The translations under genes and the position numbers were made by a program. A stretch of DNA of 64,000 bases from JAGVPT01 sp049578505 (GTDB lineage: Bacteria; Bacteroidota; Ignavibacteria; UBA10030; UBA8401): positions 40,272 to 104,271 of the forward strand of contig JBAUMC010000090.1 in the NCBI GenBank assembly GCA_049578505.1, written 5' to 3'. Below are positions 43,410-52,415 of this stretch, in pieces (within the stretch, counting starts at the first letter, position 1; every line of letters begins with the position of its first letter). The notes below the pieces were generated by a model that was given only the letters and a program-made list of their open reading frames with translations, was not told where the DNA came from and ran no database searches.

Positions 43410-44516
43410 GTGACACTCGGAGAATTTCAACGCCTTCTAGAAGAATGGATTCCGCCCGCGACGGCTTGGAAAGGCGACAATGTTGGAGTGCAGATCGGGC
43501 GGAAAGAATCGGAAATCACCAATATTCTTCTCGCGCTTGATGTAACGCGGGAAGTTGCGCGGGAAGCGGTTGAACGCCGTGCAAATTTAATCATAACTCA
43601 TCACCCGTTGTTGTTTCATCCTCTTCGTTCTTTGACAGAAAAAACCAGGGCTGGTGAGATAGCGCTCTACCTTGCAGAGCACACGGTCAATCTGTACGCA
43701 GCCCACACTAACCTTGACCATGTTCGGGGAGGTGTGAGTTTTATCATGGCGTCACTTCTGGGGCTGCATGATGTTCGCGTCCTCTCTTACCTTGCCGAGA
43801 CCTTCGTTAAAGTTGCAGTTTTTGTTCCCCCAAGCCACCTTGAAAAAATTGCGAAAGCAATGCACGATGCCGGCGGAGGGAGGTTTACGAACTATCAAGA
43901 ATGTAGTTTCCGAAGCCAAGGTGTAGGAACATTCAAGGGAATGGAGGGAGCGAAACCATTCATCGGCTCTAAAGGTGTCCTGGAAAGGACCCCCGAAATA
44001 AAATTGGAAATGCCGGTTGAGTCGTGGAATCTCGGGGCGACCATCTCTGCAATGCTCAATGCGCATCCGTATGAAGAGGTTGCATACGACATCTACCCCC
44101 TCCAAAATGAAAATAAGGAGTACGGACTCGGAGCGATCGGCGATTTGTCGAAACCAATACCCCGGGAAAAATTGTTGTCCCTCGCAAAGAAGGCCTTCGG
44201 TACTCCCTCTCTGCGGTACGCGGGGAAACAAAAGGGAACTGTAAAGAAAATCGCGGTATGTGGAGGTGCGGGGGGCGAGTTGGTTTCAGAAGCGATACGT
44301 CGGCACGCCGACGCTCTTATTACGTCAGACGTTAAATATCATACATTTCAAGAGGCAGAGCGGGAGATTCTCCTTATCGATGCGGGACATTTTGAAACAG
44401 AACAACACGTCCTCCCCGTTTTAGCGCAACGTGTGAAGACAATTGTCAAGAAACAGAAGGCGCTTTCAAAAGTTTTCATCACAAAGAAAAATACAAACCC
44501 AATATCATATTATTAG
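43410..44516 (+). CDS. Nif3-like dinuclear metal-centre protein (YqfO type)
   Basis: NIF3/YbgI/DUF34 family, annotated elsewhere as GTP cyclohydrolase I type 2-like. About 368 aa. The family metal site is visible: NIIT HHPLLFHPL (two His), YAAHTNLDHVRGG (His, Asp), and near the end DVKYHTFQ and DAGHFETE. A middle insert of about 110 residues (about 130-240) resembles the CutA1/PII-like domain of long homologues. The start is GTG at 43410, after the terminator; an in-frame TTG at 43395 lies in the T-run. The biochemical role is unsettled for the family. Confidence 0.86.
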   Translation: MTLGEFQRLLEEWIPPATAWKGDNVGVQIGRKESEITNILLALDVTREVAREAVERRANLIITHHPLLFHPLRSLTEKTRAGEIALYLAEHTVNLYAAHTNLDHVRGGVSFIMASLLGLHDVRVLSYLAETFVKVAVFVPPSHLEKIAKAMHDAGGGRFTNYQECSFRSQGVGTFKGMEGAKPFIGSKGVLERTPEIKLEMPVESWNLGATISAMLNAHPYEEVAYDIYPLQNENKEYGLGAIGDLSKPIPREKLLSLAKKAFGTPSLRYAGKQKGTVKKIAVCGGAGGELVSEAIRRHADALITSDVKYHTFQEAEREILLIDAGHFETEQHVLPVLAQRVKTIVKKQKALSKVFITKKNTNPISYY

Positions 44517-44543
44517 AATAGCATTGCTGTAAAGGAGTTGGAA

Positions 44544-45275
44544 TTGAACGAAACATTAAAACTGTTGTACAGGCTACAAACGGTCGATAGTTCATTGGAC
44601 GACTTAGAAGACATGAAAGGGGATTTACCGGAAGCGGTCGCAAAACTACAGGGAGAAAACGACAGGTTAAACGGGCTCATCAAAGAAAAACAGGACATCG
44701 TGACTGCGTCGATCATCGCGAGGGACAAAGCCGATGTCGACATCCTTGAGTTCAAAGAAAAGCTGGAAAAATACAAGACCCAGCAGTACGAAGTCCGAAG
44801 CAATAAAGAGTACGACGCATTGACGAAGGAAATAGATTTTGCAACGGAAGCGATAAAGAATTTGCAAAAACAGTTTGAAACGCTTGAAAACACAATGGCA
44901 AGTGCAAAGGCCGAGATTGAGACACTGACGAAGCAACTTGAAGAACTCAAAGGACAACTCGACGAAAAGAAGGCCGAACTTGCCGAGGTTTCAAAGGCAA
45001 ATGAGGACGAGGAGCTGGAACTCAAGCATCGGCGCGAAAAAATTGTTGTGCGGTTGGAATCGGATACCCTCTCCCGGTATGACCGTATTAGGAAGGGGCG
45101 TAACGGGCAAGCGGTGGTTGCAGTGAGACGTAATTCATGCGGCGGATGCCACAACAAAATTCCACCCCAGCGCCTGCTTGAACTGCGGACCCAAAGCAAG
45201 ATGTTCACGTGTGAACATTGCGGCAGGATTATTATTTCGGCGGAGCTTGCTCAAGCGAGCGAAAAAGCAGTATGA
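44544..45275 (+). CDS. Coiled-coil zinc-ribbon protein (CT398/COG1579 family)
   Basis: About 243 aa. Residues about 10-170 form a long antiparallel coiled coil rich in E/K/L, and the C-terminus has a C4 zinc ribbon with CGGCH and CEHCG knuckles. Chlamydial CT398-type proteins of this family may link to sigma-54 and secretion; here the function is unknown. The start is TTG at 44544: AAAGGAG is 6 nt upstream, whereas TTG 44538 is too close to it. It is found next to Nif3-like and RNase HI genes in many bacteria. Confidence 0.85.
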   Translation: MNETLKLLYRLQTVDSSLDDLEDMKGDLPEAVAKLQGENDRLNGLIKEKQDIVTASIIARDKADVDILEFKEKLEKYKTQQYEVRSNKEYDALTKEIDFATEAIKNLQKQFETLENTMASAKAEIETLTKQLEELKGQLDEKKAELAEVSKANEDEELELKHRREKIVVRLESDTLSRYDRIRKGRNGQAVVAVRRNSCGGCHNKIPPQRLLELRTQSKMFTCEHCGRIIISAELAQASEKAV

Positions 45276-45736
45276 CAATCCATGGATTCACTGACGGCGC
45301 AGCGCGAGGAAACCCGGGACCTGGAGGGATCGGCGTTGTCTTGAAAGATGAATCCGGAACTGTGTTGGTGAGGGGAAAAAAATATTTAGGCAAAGTGACC
45401 AATAATGTCGCTGAATACACTGCGTTGATCGAGTGCCTGAGACGGGTCAATGCATCGTTTGGAGGGGATAACGGAGTTCCATGCAGTAAGTTGATTCTCC
45501 ACTCTGACAGCGAATTGATGGTTCGGCAGCTCAACGGTGAGTACAAAGTCAAAGACCGAACGCTGAAAAAACTTTTTGATGAAGTGCACAACCTCCTGCA
45601 TTCTGCACAATTTGAATTCTCCATCAAACATGTGCCTCGCGAAAAGAATAAGGAGGCCGATTTGCTGGCAAATGAAAGTATCGACGAGCAATCGAACAAA
45701 GGGAGAGCGGTTGTTCGTAACCGGAACGAAATTTAA
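45272..45736 (+). CDS. rnhA: Ribonuclease HI-like protein
   Basis: RNase H-fold nuclease, 154 aa, cleaving RNA in RNA-DNA hybrids. Catalytic acids: Asp in FTDGAARGNPG, Glu in NNVAEYTAL, Asp in HSDSELMVRQL and Asp in NKEADLLANES. No N-terminal hybrid-binding domain. ATGA overlap with the zinc-ribbon gene; ATG 45272 gives the normal N-terminus. Confidence 0.9.
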   Translation: MTIHGFTDGAARGNPGPGGIGVVLKDESGTVLVRGKKYLGKVTNNVAEYTALIECLRRVNASFGGDNGVPCSKLILHSDSELMVRQLNGEYKVKDRTLKKLFDEVHNLLHSAQFEFSIKHVPREKNKEADLLANESIDEQSNKGRAVVRNRNEI

Positions 45737-45791
45737 TTCATTCATCTATATCACGTGCTGACCCGTTCATTCTACATTCTTGCATGCAACA

Positions 45792-46287
45792 CTGAGCGTA
45801 CGTCAGGCAATCGCTTAAATACTGCTGTACATTATTTAGGAGGAAAGTCCGAACTCCATCCCGTCGAATCTCTGCGAGAATCGTCGGGACGGGCACGGTG
45901 CTGGATAACGTCCAGGAAGAGCAATCTTACGGAAAGTGTCTCAGAAAATATACCGCCCCGGTTGATGCATTCGCATTCGCCGGGGTAAGGGTGAAAAGGT
46001 GCGGGACGCCTTGAGCGGCCTTAATGTAAGAGCGCACCGCGGCGTTAGCGATAATGCCGGCATGACAAACCCCACCGGGAGCAAGACCAAGTAAATTCCG
46101 TTTTCCCGCAAATGTACAACGTTTGCGGGAAGAAGAGACGCCTACTCAACTTTGCGCATGCAAAAACGGAATGGGTAGGTCGCTTCAGTTCGTTTGCAAA
46201 AACGCAACGAGATAAATGATTGCCTCCTTCCTTTCGTGCGCGAGCATGGGGGATGAAGACAGAATTCGGCTTACCGACAGACCTCAG
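45792..46287 (+). ncRNA. rnpB: RNase P RNA (bacterial type A)
   Basis: Catalytic RNA of RNase P, which trims tRNA 5' ends. Conserved blocks occur in order: AGGAGGAAAGTCCGAACTCC (about 45838), GGTGCTGGATAACG, GGGTGAAAAGGTGCGG, AAACCCCACCGGGAGCAAGA, GGGTAGGTCGC, AACGAGATAAATGATTG and AGAATTCGGCTTACCGACAG. The ends are set by pairing CTGAG (45792) with CTCAG (46287) and are approximate. The stretch of about 46100-46170 forms enlarged hairpins, which makes the RNA long (about 496 nt). Open frames across it are spurious. Confidence 0.93.
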
Positions 46288-46393
46288 AAATATTGCAGGA
46301 AGAACGTTTTTGCTCGTGATGTAGATGCTTTTTCAAATCAGGAATTGAACCGCCGTGTTGAACGGTGCGCTCAATCACTTGGAGGAGAAAGCA

Positions 46394-48127
46394 TTGACAC
46401 CTATCAAAGAATACCGATGGACAATTTCGGAACCCCCAGACCCATCGCTCGTCAAGAAACTGTCCGATGAACTCTTGATCGCTCCTTCGCTGGCAACGAT
46501 CCTCGTTAACCGTGGTATTGATGATTTCGAAAAGGCACGCCGCTATTTCCGCCCATCGGAGAACGAATTCCACGACCCGTTCCTCATGGACGGAATGTAC
46601 CTCTCCGTTGACAGAATTCTCGCCGCCAGGTCAAAAAATGAAAAGATCATGGTCTATGGAGATTATGACGTCGACGGCACAAATGGGGCCGGAATGCTTT
46701 ATCTTTTCTTCAAAGAATTGGGATGCGACGCCGGCTATTATATTCCAAACAGGATTAAAGAGGGTTACGGAATTTCACGCGCCGGAATCGACCACGCAAA
46801 AGAGCAAGGAACAACGCTCCTGGTGTCCATCGATTGCGGAATCACCGCAGTCGATCAAGTAGAGTACGCTCGGTCGCTCGGGATTGACGTGATCATCTGC
46901 GATCACCATGAACCGAATGACGAACTGCCCAAAGCCGTTGCAGTGCTCGACCCCCTCAAACCGTCCTGCCGCTATCCGTTCAAAAGTCTGTGCGGGACCG
47001 GGGTGGGGTTCAAATTGATCCAGGCCCTTTCACGCACCGTTGGCAATGAGTCGACGGTTGGAAAATACCTTGATTTCGTCGCGCTCGCTACAACCGCCGA
47101 TATCGTCCCCCTTGTCGACGAAAACCGCATCTTTGTCAAACTTGGGCTTGACCTCATCATATCACATCCACGACCGGGCATCAAAGCTCTCCTGGACAGC
47201 GCCGGACTTAAGCCCGACGCGATGACTACCGGCCAGGTGGTGTTCGTGCTTGCCCCGAGAATCAACGCGGTCGGGAGACTCGGCGATGCAAAGCGAGCGG
47301 TAGAATTATTGATTACTGATGATTATGCTTCGGCCGTGGATTTCGCACGAGTGCTGGAGGAAGAAAATATCAACCGCCGCAAAATTGATGAAGATGTTTT
47401 CATTCATGCACAACAGCTTGTTGAAGAATACCTGGACGTCGAAAGCGACGGTGCAATTATCCTCCATCAGGAACAATGGCATCCCGGAGTCGTCGGAATT
47501 GTCGCATCCCGGATGGTGGAAAAATATTATCGCCCGGCAATAATGATGACAACGGTTGACGGTGTTGCAAAAGGCTCGGCACGCAGCATCGCAGGCTTTA
47601 ATATCTATCAGGCCCTGAAACGCTGCGAGGATAAACTGCTGCAGTTCGGCGGACATAAATATGCTGCAGGGTTGACGCTTGAAGTTGACCGCCTAGAAGA
47701 ATTCAAAGAGGCGTTCAACGCTGTTGCAAAGGAGTTACTGACGGAGGAGCTCTTAACCCCGGTCATTACTATCGACGCGGAAATCGACCTGGGAGAATTA
47801 ACGCCGAAGTACACTCGCTTACTGAGACAATTCGCGCCGTTTGGTCCGAAGAATATGAGACCGACCTTTGTTACGCGGCACGTCGAGGCGTTAGGCCAGG
47901 CAAGGATTGTCGGAAAAAACCATTTGCGGTTCAAAATCAAAAAGAACAATGTGACGTTGGACTGCATCGGATTTAATCTCGGATACTTATTGGGTCTCTT
48001 CAACAACGGCAATAAGTACTACGACATCGTGTTTGCCGTTGACGAGAGCGATTTTTCTGGCGTTCAGCTTCCGCAATTAAAAATCAAAGATCTACGAATA
48101 ACGTCTGCAGGGAATGGAGTTCACTAG
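46394..48127 (+). CDS. recJ: Single-stranded-DNA exonuclease RecJ
   Basis: 5'-3' ssDNA exonuclease for recombination and mismatch/base-excision repair; 577 aa. The DHH phosphoesterase motifs are VYGDYDVDGTNGAG, LVSIDCGITAV and ICDHHEPNDELP, followed by the DHHA1 region with GSARSIAGFNIYQAL and QFGGHKYAAG, then an OB-fold tail. The start is TTG 46394, with GGAGGAG upstream. An upstream in-frame start at 46355 would place that ribosome site inside the gene. Confidence 0.93.
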   Translation: MTPIKEYRWTISEPPDPSLVKKLSDELLIAPSLATILVNRGIDDFEKARRYFRPSENEFHDPFLMDGMYLSVDRILAARSKNEKIMVYGDYDVDGTNGAGMLYLFFKELGCDAGYYIPNRIKEGYGISRAGIDHAKEQGTTLLVSIDCGITAVDQVEYARSLGIDVIICDHHEPNDELPKAVAVLDPLKPSCRYPFKSLCGTGVGFKLIQALSRTVGNESTVGKYLDFVALATTADIVPLVDENRIFVKLGLDLIISHPRPGIKALLDSAGLKPDAMTTGQVVFVLAPRINAVGRLGDAKRAVELLITDDYASAVDFARVLEEENINRRKIDEDVFIHAQQLVEEYLDVESDGAIILHQEQWHPGVVGIVASRMVEKYYRPAIMMTTVDGVAKGSARSIAGFNIYQALKRCEDKLLQFGGHKYAAGLTLEVDRLEEFKEAFNAVAKELLTEELLTPVITIDAEIDLGELTPKYTRLLRQFAPFGPKNMRPTFVTRHVEALGQARIVGKNHLRFKIKKNNVTLDCIGFNLGYLLGLFNNGNKYYDIVFAVDESDFSGVQLPQLKIKDLRITSAGNGVH

Positions 48128-48162
48128 CGACATTTGAATCCGGAAATGCAAGGAGATACAGT

Positions 48163-48912
48163 ATGTCAGGTCATTCAAAATGGGCAACGATAAAAAGGAA
48201 AAAAGCTGTCACAGACTCACGCCGCGGAAAAGTTTTCACCCAAATTATCAAAGAAATTACGATCGCTGCAAAATCCGGAGGGGGTGACCCGTCGGGCAAT
48301 CCCCGCCTGCGGCTTGCCATCGACAAAGCCAAATCCAGCAACATGCCGGCCGACAACATCAAACGTGCGATCATGAAAGGAACGGGGGAACTCCCGGGAG
48401 TTTCATACGAAGATGTCACCTACGAAGGCTATGGGCCCGCTGGAGTTGCGTTGATTATCGAATCGGTCACAGACAATAAGAATAGAACGGTTTCTGAAAT
48501 ACGACATCTCCTGGAGCGAAACGGCGGGAAATTCGGCGCGACCGGCTCGGTCGCATGGATGTTCCATAAGAAAGGAACGATCCGCACCCCCAAAGGTTCC
48601 ATGACAGAAGATGATATGCTATCGATCGTTCTCGATGCCGGAGCGGATGATCTGCGGATCGACGGCGATTCATTTGAGATTACGACATCGCCCGAAGCAT
48701 TCGAAGAAGTAAAAAAAGCCATCGAGAGCAAAAATATCGCGATCGAAGAGGCTGAGATTCATAAGGTTCCAGAGAACACCGTTAAAGTGGAAGGTCCCGA
48801 CGCAGAAAAAGTCCTTAAGCTGATGGAGGCCCTTGAAGAGCACGACGACACTCAGCATGTTTACGCCAATTTCGACATCGACGAAAAAATTTTGGCGAGC
48901 TTTAGCAATTGA
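48163..48912 (+). CDS. yebC: YebC/PmpR-family protein
   Basis: Member of the YebC family, described as transcriptional regulators and, more recently, as aids for translation of proline-rich stretches. Signature GHSKWATIKRKKAVTDSRRG at the N-terminus; GGDPSGNPRLRLAIDKAK, VTDNKNRTVSEIRHL and NGGKFGATGSVAWMF follow. 249 aa, full-length. It lies directly upstream of ruvC, a very common arrangement. Confidence 0.95.
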   Translation: MSGHSKWATIKRKKAVTDSRRGKVFTQIIKEITIAAKSGGGDPSGNPRLRLAIDKAKSSNMPADNIKRAIMKGTGELPGVSYEDVTYEGYGPAGVALIIESVTDNKNRTVSEIRHLLERNGGKFGATGSVAWMFHKKGTIRTPKGSMTEDDMLSIVLDAGADDLRIDGDSFEITTSPEAFEEVKKAIESKNIAIEEAEIHKVPENTVKVEGPDAEKVLKLMEALEEHDDTQHVYANFDIDEKILASFSN

Positions 48913-48927
48913 GATCGAAGAAAGCCA

Positions 48928-49491
48928 ATGATTATCCTTGGAGTTGACCCGGGAACTCTCATTACCGGTTACGGCGTCATTCGAAGAAACGGTGCGACGT
49001 TGAACGTGCTCGACGTCGGAGTTATTAAAATTCCACCGGGGGACACAATGCCGCTCCGGCTCCGAAGAATTTATTCCGAATTGTGCCGCATCATCGAGAA
49101 ATTTCATCCCGACGAATTTGCAATTGAGACTGCATTTTACAGTAAGAACGCGCAATCCGCATTGAAAATCGGCCAAGCGCGCGGGGTGTCAATGCTCGCG
49201 GGTGTCAACTTCGAAGTTCCCATCTCTGAGTATTCTCCTCGTGAAATCAAAAAGTCTGTCGTCGGAAACGGCGCTGCATCAAAAGAGCAGGTTCAGTATA
49301 TGATCAAGAGCCTTCTGAAACTCAAAACGACTCCAAAGTTTTTTGACGCAACGGATGCTCTGGCCGTCGCCGTTTGCCATTCGCATAGAATCACCCGGCC
49401 CCGGTCGGGATTTAAAAGCTGGACATCGTTCGTTGAAGCGCATCCGGAACGGATTATTACCGGAAATGCAAAAGTAAAAAGTAAAAGATAA
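48928..49491 (+). CDS. ruvC: Crossover junction endodeoxyribonuclease RuvC
   Basis: Holliday-junction resolvase of the RNase H fold. Catalytic acids: Asp in ILGVDPGTLITGYGV, Glu in FAIETAFYSKNAQSALK, Glu/Asp in the C-terminal DATDALAVAVCHSH. 187 aa, with a basic tail after residue 165. It starts 15 bp after yebC and precedes ruvA. Confidence 0.95.
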   Translation: MIILGVDPGTLITGYGVIRRNGATLNVLDVGVIKIPPGDTMPLRLRRIYSELCRIIEKFHPDEFAIETAFYSKNAQSALKIGQARGVSMLAGVNFEVPISEYSPREIKKSVVGNGAASKEQVQYMIKSLLKLKTTPKFFDATDALAVAVCHSHRITRPRSGFKSWTSFVEAHPERIITGNAKVKSKR

Positions 49492-49567
49492 AAATTTCGC
49501 GTCAGAATTATCATCAACCCTGGCCTTCGCTCTTCATTTTTAATTTTTAATTCTTAATTTTTTATTT

Positions 49568-50170
49568 ATGTTCAGCCATCTCAAAGGGATCCTCGATCAC
49601 AAAGCTCCGACAGAAATCGTCGTCGATGTGAACGGCGTCGGATACGCGGTCAGCATTCCTTTATCGACATATGAAAAGCTCGGCGCTACGGGATCTGCCG
49701 TCACGATACTTACCTATACCCATGTTCGCGAAGATATTCTCCAGCTTTACGGCTTCGCTACCGAAGCGGAGCGGGAAATTTTCCGTCTGTTGATTTCGGT
49801 TTCGGGTATAGGGCCGAAAATTGCTCAGGGTATTTTATCAGGAGTTCAGCCAAATGAATTGCAAAATTTAATCGCCCAGGCCAATGTCTCAGCGCTGACT
49901 GCAATCCCGGGAGTGGGAAGAAAAACTGCAGAGCGTTTGATCGTGGAGCTTCGCGATAAGATCGGCAAACTTGATTCGGCTTCGCCGGCTGTCGGTTCAA
50001 CCGATACAAGTCAAGGTATTCGCGCAGAAGCTTTGATGGCATTGATTTCCCTCGGGTACACCCGCGCTTCGGCTGAGAAATCCATCCGCTCAGTGTTACA
50101 GGGACTCAACGGAAAAGAAACAACCATTCAGGAGTTATTGAAGCAGGCCTTGAAATCGGCAGGTAGATAA
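49568..50170 (+). CDS. ruvA: Holliday junction DNA helicase subunit RuvA
   Basis: Tetrameric junction-binding protein that loads RuvB. Residues 1-65 are the OB-fold (FSHLKGILDHKAPTEIVVDV), helix-hairpin-helix motifs lie in LISVSGIGPKIAQGILSG and LTAIPGVGRKTAERLIVEL, and domain III is at 150-200 (EALMALISLGYTRASAEKSI). 200 aa. ruvB does not follow; dinB is convergent downstream. Confidence 0.95.
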   Translation: MFSHLKGILDHKAPTEIVVDVNGVGYAVSIPLSTYEKLGATGSAVTILTYTHVREDILQLYGFATEAEREIFRLLISVSGIGPKIAQGILSGVQPNELQNLIAQANVSALTAIPGVGRKTAERLIVELRDKIGKLDSASPAVGSTDTSQGIRAEALMALISLGYTRASAEKSIRSVLQGLNGKETTIQELLKQALKSAGR

Positions 50171-50204
50171 ATTGCAATACAGAATCCGGACCCTCAGCGC
50201 ATCC

Positions 50205-51362
50205 TTATTGGCTTCCGATGTGAATTACGTCATCCCCAAACTTCTTCCTCAGCTTATCCATAGCCTCGAACATATGCGAACGCCTGCCGTCATCAGAAAA
50301 AAGAGTAAGCTCCCCTTCCTCTCTTGCACTAAAATTAGAGAGCCGAACTCCCAATAACCTGACGAGTTTTTTCCCCGAATACGCCGAGCGCAGCAATCCG
50401 CCTACGGACCTATGCACTACAGTATCGTCATCGGTCGGATCAATCGTCACAGCACGAGTCAGGGTCTTAAAATCAGCATAGCGCAGCTTTAGCGAGACTG
50501 TCCTTGCCTTCCACCGGTAAGACCGAAGAGTCGAACAAACGTCCTCGGAAAGCGAATGAAGAATTTTTGTAAGCTGACCGAGGTCGTCAATGTCATGTGC
50601 AAATGTCTCTTCCCTGCTGATGCTTTTTCTTTCCCATTCGACTGTTAATGTGTCTGGCCCTTCACCGCTCGCAATCTTAAAAAGATGTGCTCCAACTTCA
50701 CCTAACAGCGCTGCCATTTGTTGATTCGAAGCTTGTTGAATGTCGGCAACCGTCCGAAATCCTTTTTCATGCAACAACGGTGCCGTTTTGGGACCGATTC
50801 CGGGAAGAACATCAATAGGTAATGGTGCAAGAAATTTCTTCTCTTCGCCGTGAGGAATAAAACAAACTCCCGCAGGTTTTACCGTCCCAGCACCTATCTT
50901 TGCGACGTACTTGTTGGAGGCCAGGGCAATTGTGCAGGGAAGAGAGAATTCTTTCCAGACTAATTGCTGCAATATTTTCATCAATGCAGGCAGGTCGTTC
51001 CCGTAAAATGATTCGCATCCCGTGAAATCCATATACATCTCATCAATCGACGCACGCTCGACGATCGGCGTAAAATCGAGCATTCGTTTGTATAACTTGT
51101 CCGAATACATTCCGTAGACTCCGTGGCTTCCGGGGACGACGGTTAAGTGCGGACAAAGCTGAAGTGCACGCCGGGTCGGCATTGCGGAACGAACGCCGAA
51201 CTTTCGCGCTTCGTACGATGCGGAAGCGATAACTCCCCTTCCATCCGTACTCCCGCCAACGGCCACCGGTTTGCCGATGAGCGAAGGGTTTTTGATTCGC
51301 TCGACGGAAACAAAGAAGCAGTCAAGGTCAAGATGAGCGATATATTTCTTTTGATTTGTCAT
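50205..51362 (-). CDS. dinB: DNA polymerase IV (Y family)
   Basis: Translesion polymerase of 385 aa. The palm acids are in HLDLDCFFVSVE and ERASIDEMYMDF; SYEARKFGVRSAMP is the finger motif, and LPGIGPKTAPLLHEKGFRTV is the HhH region. The little-finger domain ends near FGDDVIHIGSQ; no clear beta-clamp peptide is seen at the end. ATG 51362 gives the standard start; the frame is open to 51389. It is convergent with ruvA. Confidence 0.94.
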   Translation of the reverse strand: MTNQKKYIAHLDLDCFFVSVERIKNPSLIGKPVAVGGSTDGRGVIASASYEARKFGVRSAMPTRRALQLCPHLTVVPGSHGVYGMYSDKLYKRMLDFTPIVERASIDEMYMDFTGCESFYGNDLPALMKILQQLVWKEFSLPCTIALASNKYVAKIGAGTVKPAGVCFIPHGEEKKFLAPLPIDVLPGIGPKTAPLLHEKGFRTVADIQQASNQQMAALLGEVGAHLFKIASGEGPDTLTVEWERKSISREETFAHDIDDLGQLTKILHSLSEDVCSTLRSYRWKARTVSLKLRYADFKTLTRAVTIDPTDDDTVVHRSVGGLLRSAYSGKKLVRLLGVRLSNFSAREEGELTLFSDDGRRSHMFEAMDKLRKKFGDDVIHIGSQ

Positions 51363-51413
51363 TAGGCTGCAAAATACGAGATTCCGCACTGCGGTTCAAC
51401 ATCGCGGTCAACT

Positions 51414-51533
51414 GAGTGCTGGCTCAATTTGTCATTCCCGCGAAAGCGGGAATCCAGTATTGTGTTTTTTAGTGCAGAATGGATGCCCACTTTCGTGGGC
51501 ATGACATATTCTTTCTCAAATTGAGCCAGCACC
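51414..51533. mobile_element. MITE-like element, copy A (120 bp, minimal form)
   Basis: The simplest copy: perfect 16 bp terminal inverted repeats GTGCTGGCTCAATTTG (51416-51431) and CAAATTGAGCCAGCAC (51517-51532). Hairpin 1 is TTCCCGCGAAAGCGGGAA and hairpin 2 is GCCCACTTTCGTGGGC. It is flanked by GTCAACT at 51407-51413 and 51534-51540. It lies next to copy B in tandem. Confidence 0.85.
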
Positions 51534-51540
51534 GTCAACT

Positions 51541-51703
51541 GGGTACTGACTCAATTTGTCATTCCCGCGAAAGCGGGTCGAAGACTCAACTCGGCGAGAA
51601 TCCAAATATTCACTTTTTACTGGACAATGGATGCCGACTTTTCCCAAAGGGATTCCTTCGGAACGTGGGCATGACAATTTTTTTCTCAAGTTGAGCCGTT
51701 ACC
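51541..51703. mobile_element. MITE-like element, copy B (163 bp)
   Basis: Tandem to copy A and sharing its middle GTCAACT; a third GTCAACT follows at 51704-51710. Terminal repeats GGTACTGACTCAATTTG and CAAGTTGAGCCGTTACC are imperfect. Hairpin 1 contains an added segment (TCGAAGACTCAACTCGGCGA), and hairpin 2 holds the nested CCCAAAGGGATTCCTTCGG palindromes, as in copies C and D. With copy A it fills most of the 51390-51784 gap. Confidence 0.85.
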
Positions 51704-51784
51704 GTCAACTTGCCGATACTCCGCGATACGGTTGCAAATGGGGCAGTTTAGATTTATTTTACCCCTGTTAAATAGGACCGATTT

Positions 51785-52336
51785 ATGAAAATACCCTTTC
51801 CACATAATTTCCCTGCAGAGTTGCGACTTGTGGAGGAAGCTGATGCTGAAAAGCTCTTTAATTTGATCGATCAGAACCGCCAGCACCTCCGCCGCTGGCT
51901 CCCATGGGTTGACAGCAACATGTTTATCAATGACACTCAAACATTCATCCGCCATTCTCAAGAACAATATACGAGTAAGAAGGGATTTCAGACAGCCATT
52001 TGGTCGAAGAATGAAATAGCCGGAATCATCGGCTATCATCCAATCGATTGGCAAAACAGAACCGTCATGATCGGTTACTGGATCGGGGAACAATTTCAAG
52101 GGAAGGGGCTGATGACAGAAGCTTGTCGCATTCTCGTCAGCTATGCCTTTGACGAATTTCATTTGAATCGAGTTGAGATCAAGTGTGCAACAGGTAACAC
52201 GAAAAGTTGTGCAATACCGGAACGCCTAATGTTCATTAAAGAGGGGGTCATCAAAGATGGGGAATGGCTCTACGATCACTTTGTCGATTTGGTGTTGTAC
52301 AGAATGCTCGCAGATGAATGGAAAAGTCTTCGATAG
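51785..52336 (+). CDS. GNAT-family N-acetyltransferase (RimJ/RimL-like)
   Basis: Predicted acetyl-CoA-dependent N-acetyltransferase, 183 aa. The acetyl-CoA loop is in GYWIGEQFQGKGLMTEA, the beta-4 region in IAGIIGYHPIDWQNRTVMIG, and IKCATGNTKSCAIPERLMF corresponds to the usual NxxS..lGF motif, slightly degenerate. Similar to ribosomal-protein-serine acetyltransferases. The target is unknown. It stands alone between the MITE pair and the purine cluster. Confidence 0.82.
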   Translation: MKIPFPHNFPAELRLVEEADAEKLFNLIDQNRQHLRRWLPWVDSNMFINDTQTFIRHSQEQYTSKKGFQTAIWSKNEIAGIIGYHPIDWQNRTVMIGYWIGEQFQGKGLMTEACRILVSYAFDEFHLNRVEIKCATGNTKSCAIPERLMFIKEGVIKDGEWLYDHFVDLVLYRMLADEWKSLR

Positions 52337-52357
52337 TGTCAAACGATGACAATCTCC

Positions 52358-52388
52358 TTGCTCAGCGACTTTAATTAACTTATATTTT
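52358..52388 (+). promoter_or_regulatory. Putative promoter of the molybdenum hydroxylase operon
   Basis: TTGC at 52358-52361, 19 nt, TATATTTT at 52381-52388, about 28 bp upstream of the ssnA-like gene. Same spacing as other promoter-like sites in the window. No operator palindrome was recognised. Confidence 0.5.
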
Positions 52389-52415
52389 GCCCAGAACAAT
52401 TCTTACCCGGATATC

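Noticed and set aside
45755..45988. Open frame over the RNase P RNA region
   Set aside because: It spans conserved rnpB blocks; the sequence conservation is that of the RNA, not of a protein.
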